Positions 35,494-45,117 of a stretch of 64,000 nt of DNA are shown here, piece by piece. The stretch spans positions 62,001 to 126,000 of the forward strand of contig NZ_MUNS01000025.1 of assembly GCF_002002705.1 (NCBI RefSeq), written 5' to 3'. The stretch comes from Polaromonas sp. C04 (GTDB taxonomy: Bacteria > Pseudomonadota > Gammaproteobacteria > Burkholderiales > Burkholderiaceae_C). Every line of letters begins with the position of its first letter. The first letter of the stretch is position 1. Below the pieces are notes generated by a model. The model worked only from the letters and a program-made list of their open reading frames with translations. It was not told the DNA's origin and did no database searches. A program made the position numbers and the translations under genes.

Positions 35494-36510
35494 TCACGCC
35501 ACGTCGGTGTCGGTGGCCTGAGCGGTCGTTGCAGCGCCGGGCGCGCCGGCGCCAGGCCGGCGCCGGCGCTCGAAGTAGGCCAGGGCTTCACCCACAATGC
35601 CGCGCCGGAATGCCAGCACGCAGACCACGAAAATCACGCCGATGATCACGGTGACCCAGGCGCCCACCTTGTCGGCCAGCTGGTCCTGCAGCGAACTCAC
35701 GATGCCGGCGCCCAGGGCGGGTCCGAAGAAGGTGCCCACGCCCCCCACCAGGGTCATCAGGATCACCTCGCCCGACATCGACCAGTGCACGTCCGTCAGC
35801 GAGGCAAAACCCATCACCAGCGTCTTGAGCGAGCCGGCCAGCCCGGCCAGCGCGGCCGACAGCACAAAAGCCAATAGCTTGTAGCGGTCCACCTGGTAGC
35901 CCAGCGAGATGGCGCGCGGTTCGTTCTCGCGGATCATTTTGAGCACCTGGCCGTAAGGCGAATGAACAATGCGCGAGATCACCAGAAAGGCCAGCACAAA
36001 GACCACGACCACGAAGTAGTACATGGTGGTGTCGGAATCCAGTCGCAGCAGTCCGAACAGCGCGCCGCGTGGCACGCCCTGCAAACCATCCTCACCCCCC
36101 GTGAACGGGGCTTGCAGGCAGACGAAAAACACCATCTGTGCCATGGCCAGCGTGATCATGGCGAAGTAGATGCCCTGGCGCCGGATCGCCACCAGGCCGA
36201 TGGCCAGGCCGATCAGCGCCGCCACCACCACACCGGCGAGCAGGCCCAGCTCGGGCGACCAGTGCTGCGCCTTGATGAACCAGCCGCAGACGTAGGCGGC
36301 TCCACCAAAAAAGGCGGCGTGCCCGAACGAGAGCAGACCGGTGAAGCCCAGCAACAGATTCAGGGCACAGGCAAACAGCGCGAAGCACAGCAGCTTCATC
36401 ACAAACACCGGGTACAAGCCGAGCAGGGGTGCGACGAGCAGCAGTACCAGCATGCCGATGTAGGCGATGCGGGTCAGTCTGGCGGCTCGGGTCATGCGGG
36501 TCGGGGTCAT
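35494..36510 (-). CDS. livM: Branched-chain amino acid-type ABC permease (LivM)
   Basis: A 338-residue permease with about nine helices: LNLLLGFTGLLSFGHAAFFG and RRQGIYFAMITLAMAQM are the LivM signatures, and VGGVGTFFGPALGAGIV lies near the end. It pairs with the adjacent LivH protein. Last gene of the livG-F-K-H-M-like operon, 3 bp after livH. The real substrate may be an amino acid or an aromatic/amide compound. Confidence 0.9.
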   Translation of the reverse strand: MTPTRMTRAARLTRIAYIGMLVLLLVAPLLGLYPVFVMKLLCFALFACALNLLLGFTGLLSFGHAAFFGGAAYVCGWFIKAQHWSPELGLLAGVVVAALIGLAIGLVAIRRQGIYFAMITLAMAQMVFFVCLQAPFTGGEDGLQGVPRGALFGLLRLDSDTTMYYFVVVVFVLAFLVISRIVHSPYGQVLKMIRENEPRAISLGYQVDRYKLLAFVLSAALAGLAGSLKTLVMGFASLTDVHWSMSGEVILMTLVGGVGTFFGPALGAGIVSSLQDQLADKVGAWVTVIIGVIFVVCVLAFRRGIVGEALAYFERRRRPGAGAPGAATTAQATDTDVA

Positions 36511-36513
36511 GGC

Positions 36514-37398
36514 TCAGGCCTCCTTGCCGAACAGGCCGGCTGGGCGCAGCACCAGCACGATCACCATCACGACGAACACGATGACATTCGATGCCTCGGG
36601 GTAGAACACGCGTGTGAATCCTTCAATCACGCCCAACCCCAAGCCGCTGATGATGGACCCCAGGATCGAGCCCATGCCGCCAATCACCACCACGGCAAAC
36701 ACCACGATGATCAGGTTCGAGCCCATCAGCGGGGTGACCTGGATGATGGGCGACGCCAGCACACCGGCCAGTGCGGCCAATGCCGAGCCACCGCCAAAGG
36801 TCAGCAGCACCATCAGCGGCACATTCACACCAAAGGCCTGCACCAGCGGCGCGTTTTCCGTGCCGGCGCGCAGGTAGGCGCCGAGCCGCGTGCGCTCGAT
36901 CAGGAACCAGGTGCCCAGGCAAACCACCAGCGACGCCAGCACCACCCACGCGCGATAGTTGGGCAGCACCATGAAGCCGAGGTTGGTGGCCCCCGCCAGT
37001 GCATCGGGAACCGGGTAGGACTCGCCCGATACACCGAACTGGTAGCGGAAGATGCCTTCCATGATCTGTGCCAGGCCAAACGTCAGTAGCAGGCCGTACA
37101 GCGGGTCGAGCTTGTACAGGTGCCGCAGGAAAAGCCGTTCAATCACGATGCCGAGTATTCCCACGGCCAACGGGGCGAGCACCAGCGCAAACCAGTAGTT
37201 GACGCCGAACGAGTTGAGCAGGATCCAGCCCGCGTAGGCGCCCACCATATAGAGCGCGCCGTGGGCAAAGTTGATGATGCCGAGCAGGCCGAAGATGACG
37301 GCCAGCCCCAGGCTGAGCATGGCATAGAACGCGCCATTGACCAGCCCCAGCAACAGCTGGCCGAGGAAGGCTTGCAGGGGAATGCCGAAAATTTCCAT
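36514..37398 (-). CDS. livH: Branched-chain amino acid-type ABC permease (LivH)
   Basis: A 294-residue permease with about eight helices: LVNGAFYAMLSLGLAVIFGL then GIINFAHGALYMVGAY are LivH hallmarks, and VVIGGMGSILGSIISG lies near the C-terminus. It works with LivM, two ATPases and the substrate-binding protein of the same operon. Confidence 0.9.
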   Translation of the reverse strand: MEIFGIPLQAFLGQLLLGLVNGAFYAMLSLGLAVIFGLLGIINFAHGALYMVGAYAGWILLNSFGVNYWFALVLAPLAVGILGIVIERLFLRHLYKLDPLYGLLLTFGLAQIMEGIFRYQFGVSGESYPVPDALAGATNLGFMVLPNYRAWVVLASLVVCLGTWFLIERTRLGAYLRAGTENAPLVQAFGVNVPLMVLLTFGGGSALAALAGVLASPIIQVTPLMGSNLIIVVFAVVVIGGMGSILGSIISGLGLGVIEGFTRVFYPEASNVIVFVVMVIVLVLRPAGLFGKEA

Positions 37399-37481
37399 GA
37401 ATACCCGTCAAATGACCATGAGCCCAACACGCTGCCGGCCATCCCATTGATGGCCGGCAGAAAGGAGCTTTGATTTGTGTT

Positions 37482-38678
37482 TTACTTCTTCAGCAGTGAG
37501 CACTTGGACTCGGCCACGGTCGTGAATGCCTGGTCTCCGGGAACCGTGGCGACCAGCTTGTAGTAGTCCCAGGGTGTCGTGGATTCCTTGGCGGTCTTCA
37601 CCTGGAACAGGTACATGTCGTGGATCATGCGGCCGTCGGCGCGGATATGGCCCTTGTTGTAGAAGTCGTCGATCTTCATGCTCTTGAGCGTGGCCATCAC
37701 CTTGTCGCCTTCGGTGGTGCCGGCCTTCTGCACCGCCTTCAGCCAGGTCGTCGTCACCGAATAGTCGGCGGCCTGCAGGCTGCTGGGCATGCGTTTGTAT
37801 TTGTCGAAGAAGCGGTGCGCAAACTTGCGTGAGGCGTCGTCCTGGTTCCAGTACCAGCTGTCGGCCAGTTGCAGGCCGGCCGTCGCGTTCAGGCCCAGAC
37901 TGTGCACGTCGTTGATGAACACCAGCAGGCCGGCGATTTTCATGGTCTTGTCAATGCCGAATTCCTTGGCTGCCTTCATGGCGTTGATGAAGTCGCCGCC
38001 GGCGTTGGCCATCGCCAGAATCTGTGCCTTGGAAGACTGTGCCTGCAACAGGAAGGATGAGAAATCGGACGCACCCAGCGGCGCCAGCACCGAGCCCGCC
38101 ACCGTGCCGCCGTTGGCCTTGATCACGGTCGTCGCATCGGCCTGCAGCGATTTGCCGAAGGCGTAGTCAGCCGTCAGGAAAAACCAGTTCTTGTAGCCCT
38201 GCTTGACCAGCGCGGAGCCCGCGACCTTGGCCAGCGCCACGGTGTCGTAGGCGTAATGGACGGTGTAGGGCGTGCAATCCTCGTTGGTCAGGCGCGCAGA
38301 GCCGGGGCCGATGGCGAGGAGCGGGATTTTTTTCTCGGCGGCGACCTTGGCCATGGCCAGGTTCACGCCCGAATTGGTGCCGCCCACCAGCATCGCCAGA
38401 TGATCCTTGTCGGCCCACTCGCGCGCCGTAGAGCTGCCGATGTCCGGCTTGTTCTGATGGTCCGCCGACAATACTTCGATTGGGCGGCCCAGCACCTTGC
38501 CGCCAAAGTCCTGCACGGCCCACTTGACCATTTCGACACCCGCGGGACCGTCGATGTCGGCATAGATGCCGGACATGTCCGTGATCATGCCGATCTTGAT
38601 CGGACCGGTGCCCTGCGCCTGCACGGCCATGCTGCCGAGCCCGATGGCGATCGCTGCGACGAGAGTTTTAAGTTTCAT
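37482..38678 (-). CDS. ABC transporter substrate-binding protein (LivK/J-like)
   Basis: A 398-residue periplasmic binding protein of the type I fold. Signal peptide residues 1-21 (MKLKTLVAAIAIG, cleavage near VQAQ). The mature start GPIKIGMITDMSGIYADIDG is typical of Leu/Ile/Val-like receptors. WFFLTADYAFGKSLQAD is the domain-crossing segment. The ligand is not identifiable; many close relatives bind aromatic acids or short amides rather than Leu/Ile/Val. Confidence 0.88.
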   Translation of the reverse strand: MKLKTLVAAIAIGLGSMAVQAQGTGPIKIGMITDMSGIYADIDGPAGVEMVKWAVQDFGGKVLGRPIEVLSADHQNKPDIGSSTAREWADKDHLAMLVGGTNSGVNLAMAKVAAEKKIPLLAIGPGSARLTNEDCTPYTVHYAYDTVALAKVAGSALVKQGYKNWFFLTADYAFGKSLQADATTVIKANGGTVAGSVLAPLGASDFSSFLLQAQSSKAQILAMANAGGDFINAMKAAKEFGIDKTMKIAGLLVFINDVHSLGLNATAGLQLADSWYWNQDDASRKFAHRFFDKYKRMPSSLQAADYSVTTTWLKAVQKAGTTEGDKVMATLKSMKIDDFYNKGHIRADGRMIHDMYLFQVKTAKESTTPWDYYKLVATVPGDQAFTTVAESKCSLLKK

Positions 38679-38737
38679 GGTTGACTCCTGGTTGACGTGG
38701 AAATAAAACGCGAAATTGAGGCGATTCAGCAGGGCGC

Positions 38738-39442
38738 CTAGACCCCGAGGTACTCCTGCAGCATCCCCATGTTCTGCTCGAGTTCGGCCTGCTTGAACTG
38801 GCGCACGATGCGCCCGTGTTCCATGATGTAGAAGCGGTCGGCCAGCGGCGCCGCGAAGCGAAAATTCTGCTCGACCAGCACGATGGTGTAGCCCTTGGCC
38901 TTGAGGGTCAGAATCATCTCGGCGAGCTTTTGCACGATGACCGGAGCCAGGCCTTCCGAGATCTCGTCCAGCAGCAGCAGGCGTGCACCGGTGCGCAGAA
39001 TTCGCGCTACCGCCAGCATTTGCTGTTCGCCGCCCGACAGACGGGTTCCGGGGCTATTGGCACGTTCCTTCAGGTTCGGAAACATCGCGTAGATTTCGTC
39101 CACGCTCATGCCGCCGGGGGCCACCGCGGGCGGCAGCATCAGGTTTTCTTCGGCGGACAGGCTGGCGAAGATGCCGCGCTCTTCCGGGCAATAGCCGACA
39201 CCCAGCCGGGCAATGCGGTGCGGCGCCAGCTTGATGGTTTCCTGTCCGGCCACCTGGATGGAGCCGGTGCGCGAGCCCGTGAGGCCGACGATGGCGCGCA
39301 TCGTGGTGGTGCGCCCCGCGCCATTGCGCCCGAGCAGCGTCACGACTTCGCCCTGGCTCACCGCGAGGTCCACGCCGTGCAGGATGTGCGATTCGCCATA
39401 CCAGGCGTTCAGGCCCGCGATGCGCAGCAGCTCGGTGGTCAT
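38738..39442 (-). CDS. livF: ABC transporter ATP-binding protein (LivF) with variant Walker A
   Basis: A 234-residue ATPase with signature LSGGEQQMLAVARIL and Walker B LLLLDEISEGLAP. The Walker A reads GRNGAGRTTTM: the invariant lysine of GxxGxGK is replaced by arginine (codon CGC). The rest of the fold is intact, so it may be a catalytically weak or modified nucleotide site; its partner LivG keeps the lysine. It lies between livG and the substrate-binding gene. Confidence 0.88.
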   Translation of the reverse strand: MTTELLRIAGLNAWYGESHILHGVDLAVSQGEVVTLLGRNGAGRTTTMRAIVGLTGSRTGSIQVAGQETIKLAPHRIARLGVGYCPEERGIFASLSAEENLMLPPAVAPGGMSVDEIYAMFPNLKERANSPGTRLSGGEQQMLAVARILRTGARLLLLDEISEGLAPVIVQKLAEMILTLKAKGYTIVLVEQNFRFAAPLADRFYIMEHGRIVRQFKQAELEQNMGMLQEYLGV

Positions 39443-39458
39443 TGAGTAACCTCCATGC

Positions 39459-39506
39459 TGCGCATTGCGGTGCGGGCTTGCTTGGGGCGGCCCGGCGCGG
39501 CGCTCA
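39459..39506 (+). repeat. Short R2-like repeat between livG and livF
   Basis: The stretch GCGGGCTTGCTTGGGGCGGC, CCGGCGCGGCGCTCATG resembles the right half of R2. As at the other R2 sites the TCA provides the stop of the upstream minus-strand gene (livG). Confidence 0.5.
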
Positions 39507-40280
39507 TGCGTGCGCTCCCTGCAGGGCCGTGTCGGTGGTGCCCATGTAGGCCTCGATCACCAGCGGATTTTTCGATACCTCGGCATACGGGCCGTCGGCA
39601 ATGATGGCGCCGCGTTGCAGCACCGTGATGCGGTTCGCTATCGACGACACCACGTTCATGTTGTGCTCGACCATCAGAATGGTGCGTCCGGCGGACACTT
39701 TCTTGATCAGTTGCGTCACCCGGTCGACGTCTTCGTGGCCCATGCCCTGGGTGGGCTCGTCCAGCAGCATGAGTTCGGGCTCCAGTGCCAGCGTGGTGGC
39801 CAGCTCCAGGGCGCGCTTGCGCCCATAGGGGAGCTCCACCGTCATGGTGTCGGCGAAGCTCTCCAGGTCGACCTCGGCCAGCAGCTGGCGTGCCCGCTCA
39901 TGCAGCGGGAACAGGGTTTTCTCGGCCTTCCAGAAATGGAACGAAGTGCCCAGGCTGCGCTGCAATGCCGCGCGTACGTTCTCCAGCACCGTCATGTGCG
40001 GAAACACCGCCGAGATCTGGAACGAGCGCACGATGCCGCGGCGTGCCGTTTGTGCGGGCTGCTCGGCAGTGATGTCGATGTCGTTGTAGACGATGCGGCC
40101 CGAGGTGGGGTTGAGAAACTTGGTCAGCAGGTTGAAGAAAGTGGTCTTGCCGGCGCCGTTCGGACCGATCAGCGCGTGGATATGACCGCGCTGCACCTTG
40201 AGATCGACGTCGCTGACGGCAACGAAGCCCTTGAATTCCTTGGTCAACCCCTGTGTCTCGAGAATGAACTCCGCTGACAA
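39504..40280 (-). CDS. livG: ABC transporter ATP-binding protein (LivG)
   Basis: A 258-residue ATPase: Walker A GPNGAGKTTFFNLL, ABC core LPYGRKRALELATTLA and Walker B LMLLDEPTQGMGH, then LMVEHNMNVV with the switch histidine. First gene of the operon. The last residues TALQGAHA and the stop lie at the edge of an R2-like repeat. Confidence 0.9.
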   Translation of the reverse strand: MSAEFILETQGLTKEFKGFVAVSDVDLKVQRGHIHALIGPNGAGKTTFFNLLTKFLNPTSGRIVYNDIDITAEQPAQTARRGIVRSFQISAVFPHMTVLENVRAALQRSLGTSFHFWKAEKTLFPLHERARQLLAEVDLESFADTMTVELPYGRKRALELATTLALEPELMLLDEPTQGMGHEDVDRVTQLIKKVSAGRTILMVEHNMNVVSSIANRITVLQRGAIIADGPYAEVSKNPLVIEAYMGTTDTALQGAHA

Positions 40281-40408
40281 ATAATTCTCCGGCTGCTCTG
40301 CAATGATGGGGAGTGGGCATACAGCTGCGTAAGCGCCACCTTGACAAGACTTGCAATCCTAGTGACCTGTGGTGCGCTGCGGAATAGGGTAAAACGCTTA
40401 GGGTGGAC

Positions 40409-41524
40409 TCATAGCCGCAGGGGCTGCGCATAGCCCGTCATCTCCAGATAGCCGCGCCCGATGCGCCGCCCGCCGCCGTCGAACAAATCGCTCAGGCCTT
40501 CCCAGTAAATGGCGCCGGTGGAGGCGCGGCTGTCGAGTTCCTGGTTGTCGATGACGGCGCCTACCGTGTAGGCCCCGGTGGGTGTGAGCACACTCCATCG
40601 CACCGGATAGACAGTTTGGGTCGAAGGGCTTTTCCAGCGCCGCTGTGGGCTGAAAGTGACCTCGCCGCGGCGGAAGTTGCGCAGATCGCCCGCGGCGGAG
40701 CGATACGAGCCGCCGTCCCACAGCGCGTTACCGGCCTTGTCGCGCACGCGAAAAGCGGTGAGCGCGCCGCCGTCATCCAGATTCATGCCGATCCAGTCCC
40801 AGCCGGTGGCCTGCGGGTCCAGCAGCTCATCGCTCCACTCATGATCGAGCCAGGCGCCGCCGCTGGCAATGGTGAACGGCCGCTTGTCCAGGCGCAGGGT
40901 CCCGCGCACGGCCAGCTGCGGCTGACTGTAGTAGTGGCTGACTTGCGCGGGCTGCGGCCCCTTGCGCGACAGACCCCGGTCCCCCTGCAACAGTACGGCC
41001 TGGGTTTCGCTGAACTGCAGGTCCAGGCCGAAGCCGGTGGCGGGCAGCGTGGCGCTGTAGCGGCGCCCCTCGTGCACCAGGGACCAGTCGCGCAGGGTGA
41101 TCGCGGTGTCGCTTTCACTGGCCGAGGCCAGGTCGAACCCGGCGGCACCCGACGACCTGGCGATGCGCTGGTCGTGTACGAGTTTCTTGCCGCGCACATC
41201 GGTCAGCGCCGCATGGGCAAAGATCAGCTGTTTGGCGGCGAACGCCGACTTCATGTCCTGCGTTGCCGCCACGCGCGAGCGAAAGAAGGTGAGCTGGAAG
41301 CCGAATTCGCGCGGGCCTGCTGGATCCGCCGCGTTGGCATAGCCCGTGATGTACCACCACTCGGTGCGGAAGTCGGGATGGCTGCCGTAGTCGCGCGGGA
41401 AGACCATTGGTGGGGGCAGGGCACTCACCTGCCGCGCACCCGACAGGCCGGCCAGTCCCGTCAACCCCGTCGCCAGCAGGCGGCGCCGCAACGGGTTGAA
41501 AGGGCGGTCGGTGCGCGAAGTCAT
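40409..41524 (-). CDS. Lipocalin-like/AttH-CrtC family exported protein
   Basis: A 371-residue protein with a Tat-like signal (RRRLLATGLTGLAGLSG). The mature part, FRTEWWYITGYANA then QLTFFRSRVA, and DHEWSDELLDPQATGWDWIG are the signatures of the AttH/carotenoid 1,2-hydratase-like family. In many genomes this gene is beside an FtsX-type permease and a LolD-like ATPase; here those occur at 45.6-48.2 and 62.8-63.5 kb. A role with that transporter, such as handling a lipophilic molecule, is inference. Confidence 0.82.
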   Translation of the reverse strand: MTSRTDRPFNPLRRRLLATGLTGLAGLSGARQVSALPPPMVFPRDYGSHPDFRTEWWYITGYANAADPAGPREFGFQLTFFRSRVAATQDMKSAFAAKQLIFAHAALTDVRGKKLVHDQRIARSSGAAGFDLASASESDTAITLRDWSLVHEGRRYSATLPATGFGLDLQFSETQAVLLQGDRGLSRKGPQPAQVSHYYSQPQLAVRGTLRLDKRPFTIASGGAWLDHEWSDELLDPQATGWDWIGMNLDDGGALTAFRVRDKAGNALWDGGSYRSAAGDLRNFRRGEVTFSPQRRWKSPSTQTVYPVRWSVLTPTGAYTVGAVIDNQELDSRASTGAIYWEGLSDLFDGGGRRIGRGYLEMTGYAQPLRL

Positions 41525-41544
41525 GTCAAACGCCTGCCGGCAAA

Positions 41545-42612
41545 TCAGCTCAGCAAGGCGTCCATACGCCGTTGGGCGTCAACGCAGTCACCCATCGTGT
41601 CCTGGACCCATTCCGGGTTGTGGTAACTGGGCAGATAGCGCTCGCCCGAGTCGCACAACAAGGACAGGATGGCGCCTTGCTGTCCGGCCGCCCGCATCTC
41701 GCAGGCCAGCGTCACCATGCCGACAAAATTGGTGCCGGTGGAGGGGCCCACCTTGCGCCCAAGCAGGTTGGACAGCGTTCGCATGGCGGCGATGGAATCA
41801 AAGTCAGGCACCTCCATCATGCGATCCACCAGCGTGCGCACAAAGCTGGGTTCGACCCGCGGGCGGCCGATGCCTTCGATGCGCGAGCCCACGGCAGTCA
41901 GGCTCGCGTCGCCGGTGCGGTGATAGGCGCTGAACACCGAGCCCGCAGGATCGGCCACGCACAGCTGCGTGGCATGGCGCTGGTAGCGCACATAGCGGCC
42001 AATCGTGGCGCTGGTGCCGCCGGTGCCGGCGCCCACCACGATCCAGGCCGGCACCGGGTGGCGTTCGCGCGCCATCTGCGTGAACATGCTCTCGGCAATG
42101 TTGTTGTTGCCGCGCCAGTCGGTGGCGCGCTCGGCATAGGTGAACTGGTCCATGTAGTGGCCACCGGTCTGCAGCGCCAGTGTCCGGGCTTCTTCATAGA
42201 CCTGGCCGGCGCTGTCGACCCAATGGCAGCGACCGCCGTGGAACTCGATCTGCGCAACCTTCTCGGGCGAGGTGCCGCGCGTCATGACGGCGATGAACGG
42301 CAGGCCCAGCAGCCGCGCAAAGTAGGCTTCGCTCACGGCGGTGGAGCCGCTGGACGCTTCCACAATGGTCGAGCCTTCCCCAATCCAGCCATTGCACAGC
42401 GCATACAAAAACAGCGAACGTGCCAGCCGGTGCTTGAGACTGCCCGTCGGGTGAGTGGATTCGTCCTTCAGATAAAAATCGATGCCACTGGCATTGAACT
42501 TTGGCAGCGCCAGCGGAATCAGGTGCGTGTCGGCACTGCGCTGAAAGTCGGCCTCGATGCGGGCGATGGCGCTGCTGAGCCAGGAGTCGTTGACGTGGGA
42601 TGGCGTGGTCAT
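41545..42612 (-). CDS. PLP-dependent cysteine synthase family protein
   Basis: A 355-residue fold-type II PLP enzyme. [13 protein letters not shown] contains the Schiff-base lysine, [19 protein letters not shown] the substrate loop, and [17 protein letters not shown] the phosphate-binding loop. It is longer than CysK (about 320) and resembles CysK-like cysteine desulfhydrases of proteobacteria. Whether it makes or degrades cysteine cannot be told. It lies 20 bp upstream of the AttH-like gene. Confidence 0.83.
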   Translation of the reverse strand: MTTPSHVNDSWLSSAIARIEADFQRSADTHLIPLALPKFNASGIDFYLKDESTHPTGSLKHRLARSLFLYALCNGWIGEGSTIVEASSGSTAVSEAYFARLLGLPFIAVMTRGTSPEKVAQIEFHGGRCHWVDSAGQVYEEARTLALQTGGHYMDQFTYAERATDWRGNNNIAESMFTQMARERHPVPAWIVVGAGTGGTSATIGRYVRYQRHATQLCVADPAGSVFSAYHRTGDASLTAVGSRIEGIGRPRVEPSFVRTLVDRMMEVPDFDSIAAMRTLSNLLGRKVGPSTGTNFVGMVTLACEMRAAGQQGAILSLLCDSGERYLPSYHNPEWVQDTMGDCVDAQRRMDALLS

Positions 42613-42719
42613 GTGCGGATTCTCGCAGGAAGGGTGCTGCTGCCTGCGCCTTGAAGGCGCAAACCGGCTGCCTGTTCCTACAATCGGGTATTTCCGCCAG
42701 CAAGCCTCAGGAGCATCCT

Positions 42720-43511
42720 ATGATCAACGAACGTATCTGGACCGGTAATGCCTACCGCAATTTCAACTATCTGATCGCCTGTCCCGAAACCGGCGAGGCG
42801 CTCGCGATCGACCCGCTCGACCATGAAAAGACGCTGGCCACCGCCAAGGTGCGGGGCTGGCAGATCACCCAGGTCCTGAACACCCACGAACACCACGACC
42901 ACACGGGCGGCAACGCCGCCGTGATCGCGGCCACCGGCGCCAAGCTGATCGCGCACCACAAGGCCGGTGCGCGCATTGCGGGCGTGGACCGGGGCGTGCA
43001 GGCCGGCGACGTGATCAAGGTCGGCAAGACCGTCGAGCTCGAATGCCTGGACACGCCCGGCCACACCATGTGCCACATCTGCCTGCGCTCGCACACCGAC
43101 CAGCCCGCGCTGTTCTCTGGGGACACGCTGTTCAACGCCGGTGCCGGCAATGTGCACAACGGCGGCGACGTGGGCGCGCTGTATGCGACCTTCGTGGAGC
43201 AACTGGCGCGGCTGCCCGACAACACACAGATCTATCCGGGGCATGACTACATCGAGAACAACCTGAAATTCACCCTCGCGCGCGAGCCCGACAATGCCGC
43301 CGCCCAAGCCCTGCTGCCCAGCGTGACCGACCACGACCCGGCGCAATCTGCGGTGACGACGCTCAAGGACGAAAAGCAGTTCAACACCTTCCTGCGCCTC
43401 GCCAGCCCCGGCCTGATCGCCCGGCTGCGCGAGAGCTTTCCGGACCTGCCCGAACAGCCCGACGCCAAAACGGTGTTCACGAAGCTGCGCGAGCTGCGCA
43501 ATAGCTGGTGA
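42720..43511 (+). CDS. gloB: Hydroxyacylglutathione hydrolase (glyoxalase II)
   Basis: A 263-residue metallo-beta-lactamase-fold hydrolase: the dinuclear metal site is THEHHDHTGGN, with further ligands in DTPGHTMCHI and YPGHDYIENNL. It hydrolyses S-lactoylglutathione to lactate in methylglyoxal detoxification. The ATG at 42720 has AGGAG upstream. Divergent from the PLP enzyme. Confidence 0.92.
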   Translation: MINERIWTGNAYRNFNYLIACPETGEALAIDPLDHEKTLATAKVRGWQITQVLNTHEHHDHTGGNAAVIAATGAKLIAHHKAGARIAGVDRGVQAGDVIKVGKTVELECLDTPGHTMCHICLRSHTDQPALFSGDTLFNAGAGNVHNGGDVGALYATFVEQLARLPDNTQIYPGHDYIENNLKFTLAREPDNAAAQALLPSVTDHDPAQSAVTTLKDEKQFNTFLRLASPGLIARLRESFPDLPEQPDAKTVFTKLRELRNSW

Positions 43512-43572
43512 GCGGGTACCGGCGCCTGTTCAATTCAATTGCCAATCACCCTCTTTACCCACGGGAAGCTGC

Positions 43573-45033
43573 ATGGAACCTGAGACCCGCCTGATGCCGG
43601 CGTCCGGCGTGCCACCTCCCGCCTTGCGCCGGCTCGACGATTTGCCGGGCCCGCACGGCCTGCCGGTGCTCGGCAATGCCTTGCAGATTCGTCCCGCCCG
43701 CATGCACCAGCAGTTCGAGGCTTGGAGCAAAACCTACGGGCCGCTTTTCCGCGTCCAGCTGGGCCGGCGAAAGTTCCTCGTCATGGCCGATCACGAACTC
43801 ATGGGCGCCGCCCTGCGCGAGCGTCCCGAGCGCTTCAGGCGGCCGCTGCTCGGGGGCCGCATCACCCGTGAAATGGGTTTTGACGAAGGACTCTTCTTCG
43901 CCAACGACGATGTCTGGCGGCGCCAGCGGCGCATGGTCATGGCCGGCCTGGACCCGGGGCATATCAAGGCGTATTTCCCGTCCCTGCTGAAGGTGACGCG
44001 GCGCCTGCAAACCCGCTGGCAAACAGCGGCCCGCTCGGGCGCCACTATCGACCTGCAGGCGGACCTCATGCGCTTCACGGTGGATGCCATTGCCGGACTG
44101 GCCTTCGGCGCCGATGTCAACACCCTGTCCAGCGACGAGGACGTGATTCAGCAGCACCTGAACAAAATCTTCCCGGCCCTGTTCAAACGCACCCTGTCGA
44201 TGCTGCCGTACTGGCGCTACCTGCGGCTGCCGGCCGACCGTGCGCTGGACCGCAGCGTGACCGAGGTTAAAGCGGCCATTCGCGGCTTCATCGCCCAGGC
44301 ACGCAGCCGCATCGAGGCCGATCCTTCGCTGCGCGAGCACCCCGGCAATCTGCTCGAGGCGATGATCAACGCCGCCGACGCGGGCGGCAGCGGCATGAAC
44401 GATCACGACGTGGCCGGCAACGTGCTGGTGATGCTGCTCGCGGGCGAGGACACCACCGCCAACACGCTGGCCTGGATGATCCATCTGCTGCACCGCAACC
44501 CGCCAGCGCTGCAGCGCGCCCGGGAAGAAGTGCGCCGCATCGCCGGCGAGCCCTCGCAATTCACCCCTGAGCGCATGGCCCGGCTCGACTACCTGGAAGC
44601 CTGCGCGCACGAAACCATGCGGCTCAAGCCGGTGGCGCCGCTGCTGGCCGTGCAGGCGGTGCGCGCGACCACCCTTGCGGATGTCGAGATTCCCGCCGAC
44701 ACCGTCGTGTTGGGACTGATGCGCCACGACAGCCTGCTGGATCGCCACTTTCCCCACCCGAACGACTTCCTGCCCGAACGCTGGCTCGGCGACGGCGGGC
44801 CGGCCCAGGCCGCCAGTTCGGCCAAGCGCGTGTCCATGCCGTTTGGTGCCGGTCCGCGCGTCTGTCCGGGGCGCTATCTGGCGCTGCTAGAGATCAAGAT
44901 GGCCGCGGCGATGCTGCTGTCCAGTTTTGACATCGACAGCGTGGACTCATCGAGCGGTGCCGACGTGCCCGAGAAGTTGGCGTTCAGCATGGGCCCGGTG
45001 GGGCTGCGCATGCGTCTGCGCGAGCGCCGTTAA
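43573..45033 (+). CDS. Cytochrome P450
   Basis: A 486-residue P450. The I-helix motif is LAGEDTTANTLAW, the K-helix ExxR is HETMRLKPV, and the heme-binding loop is FGAGPRVCPGRYLA (Cys is the axial ligand). There is no membrane anchor, and the redox partner is not adjacent. The length resembles CYP102/CYP4-like fatty-acid hydroxylases more than the shorter bacterial class I enzymes, but no substrate is assigned. Ribosome binding site GGGAAG at 43562. Confidence 0.9.
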   Translation: MEPETRLMPASGVPPPALRRLDDLPGPHGLPVLGNALQIRPARMHQQFEAWSKTYGPLFRVQLGRRKFLVMADHELMGAALRERPERFRRPLLGGRITREMGFDEGLFFANDDVWRRQRRMVMAGLDPGHIKAYFPSLLKVTRRLQTRWQTAARSGATIDLQADLMRFTVDAIAGLAFGADVNTLSSDEDVIQQHLNKIFPALFKRTLSMLPYWRYLRLPADRALDRSVTEVKAAIRGFIAQARSRIEADPSLREHPGNLLEAMINAADAGGSGMNDHDVAGNVLVMLLAGEDTTANTLAWMIHLLHRNPPALQRAREEVRRIAGEPSQFTPERMARLDYLEACAHETMRLKPVAPLLAVQAVRATTLADVEIPADTVVLGLMRHDSLLDRHFPHPNDFLPERWLGDGGPAQAASSAKRVSMPFGAGPRVCPGRYLALLEIKMAAAMLLSSFDIDSVDSSSGADVPEKLAFSMGPVGLRMRLRERR

Positions 45034-45117
45034 ACATCGCCTGGGGGCTTGAGAAAGGGTTTGAATACAGACGGTGCGACATCTAGAATGAATCGAGTGA
45101 GCATCGGGCGGGAAGCC

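Noticed and set aside
40281-40408. Sigma-54 promoter upstream of livG
   Set aside because: The best match has GG and GC 11 bases apart instead of 10.
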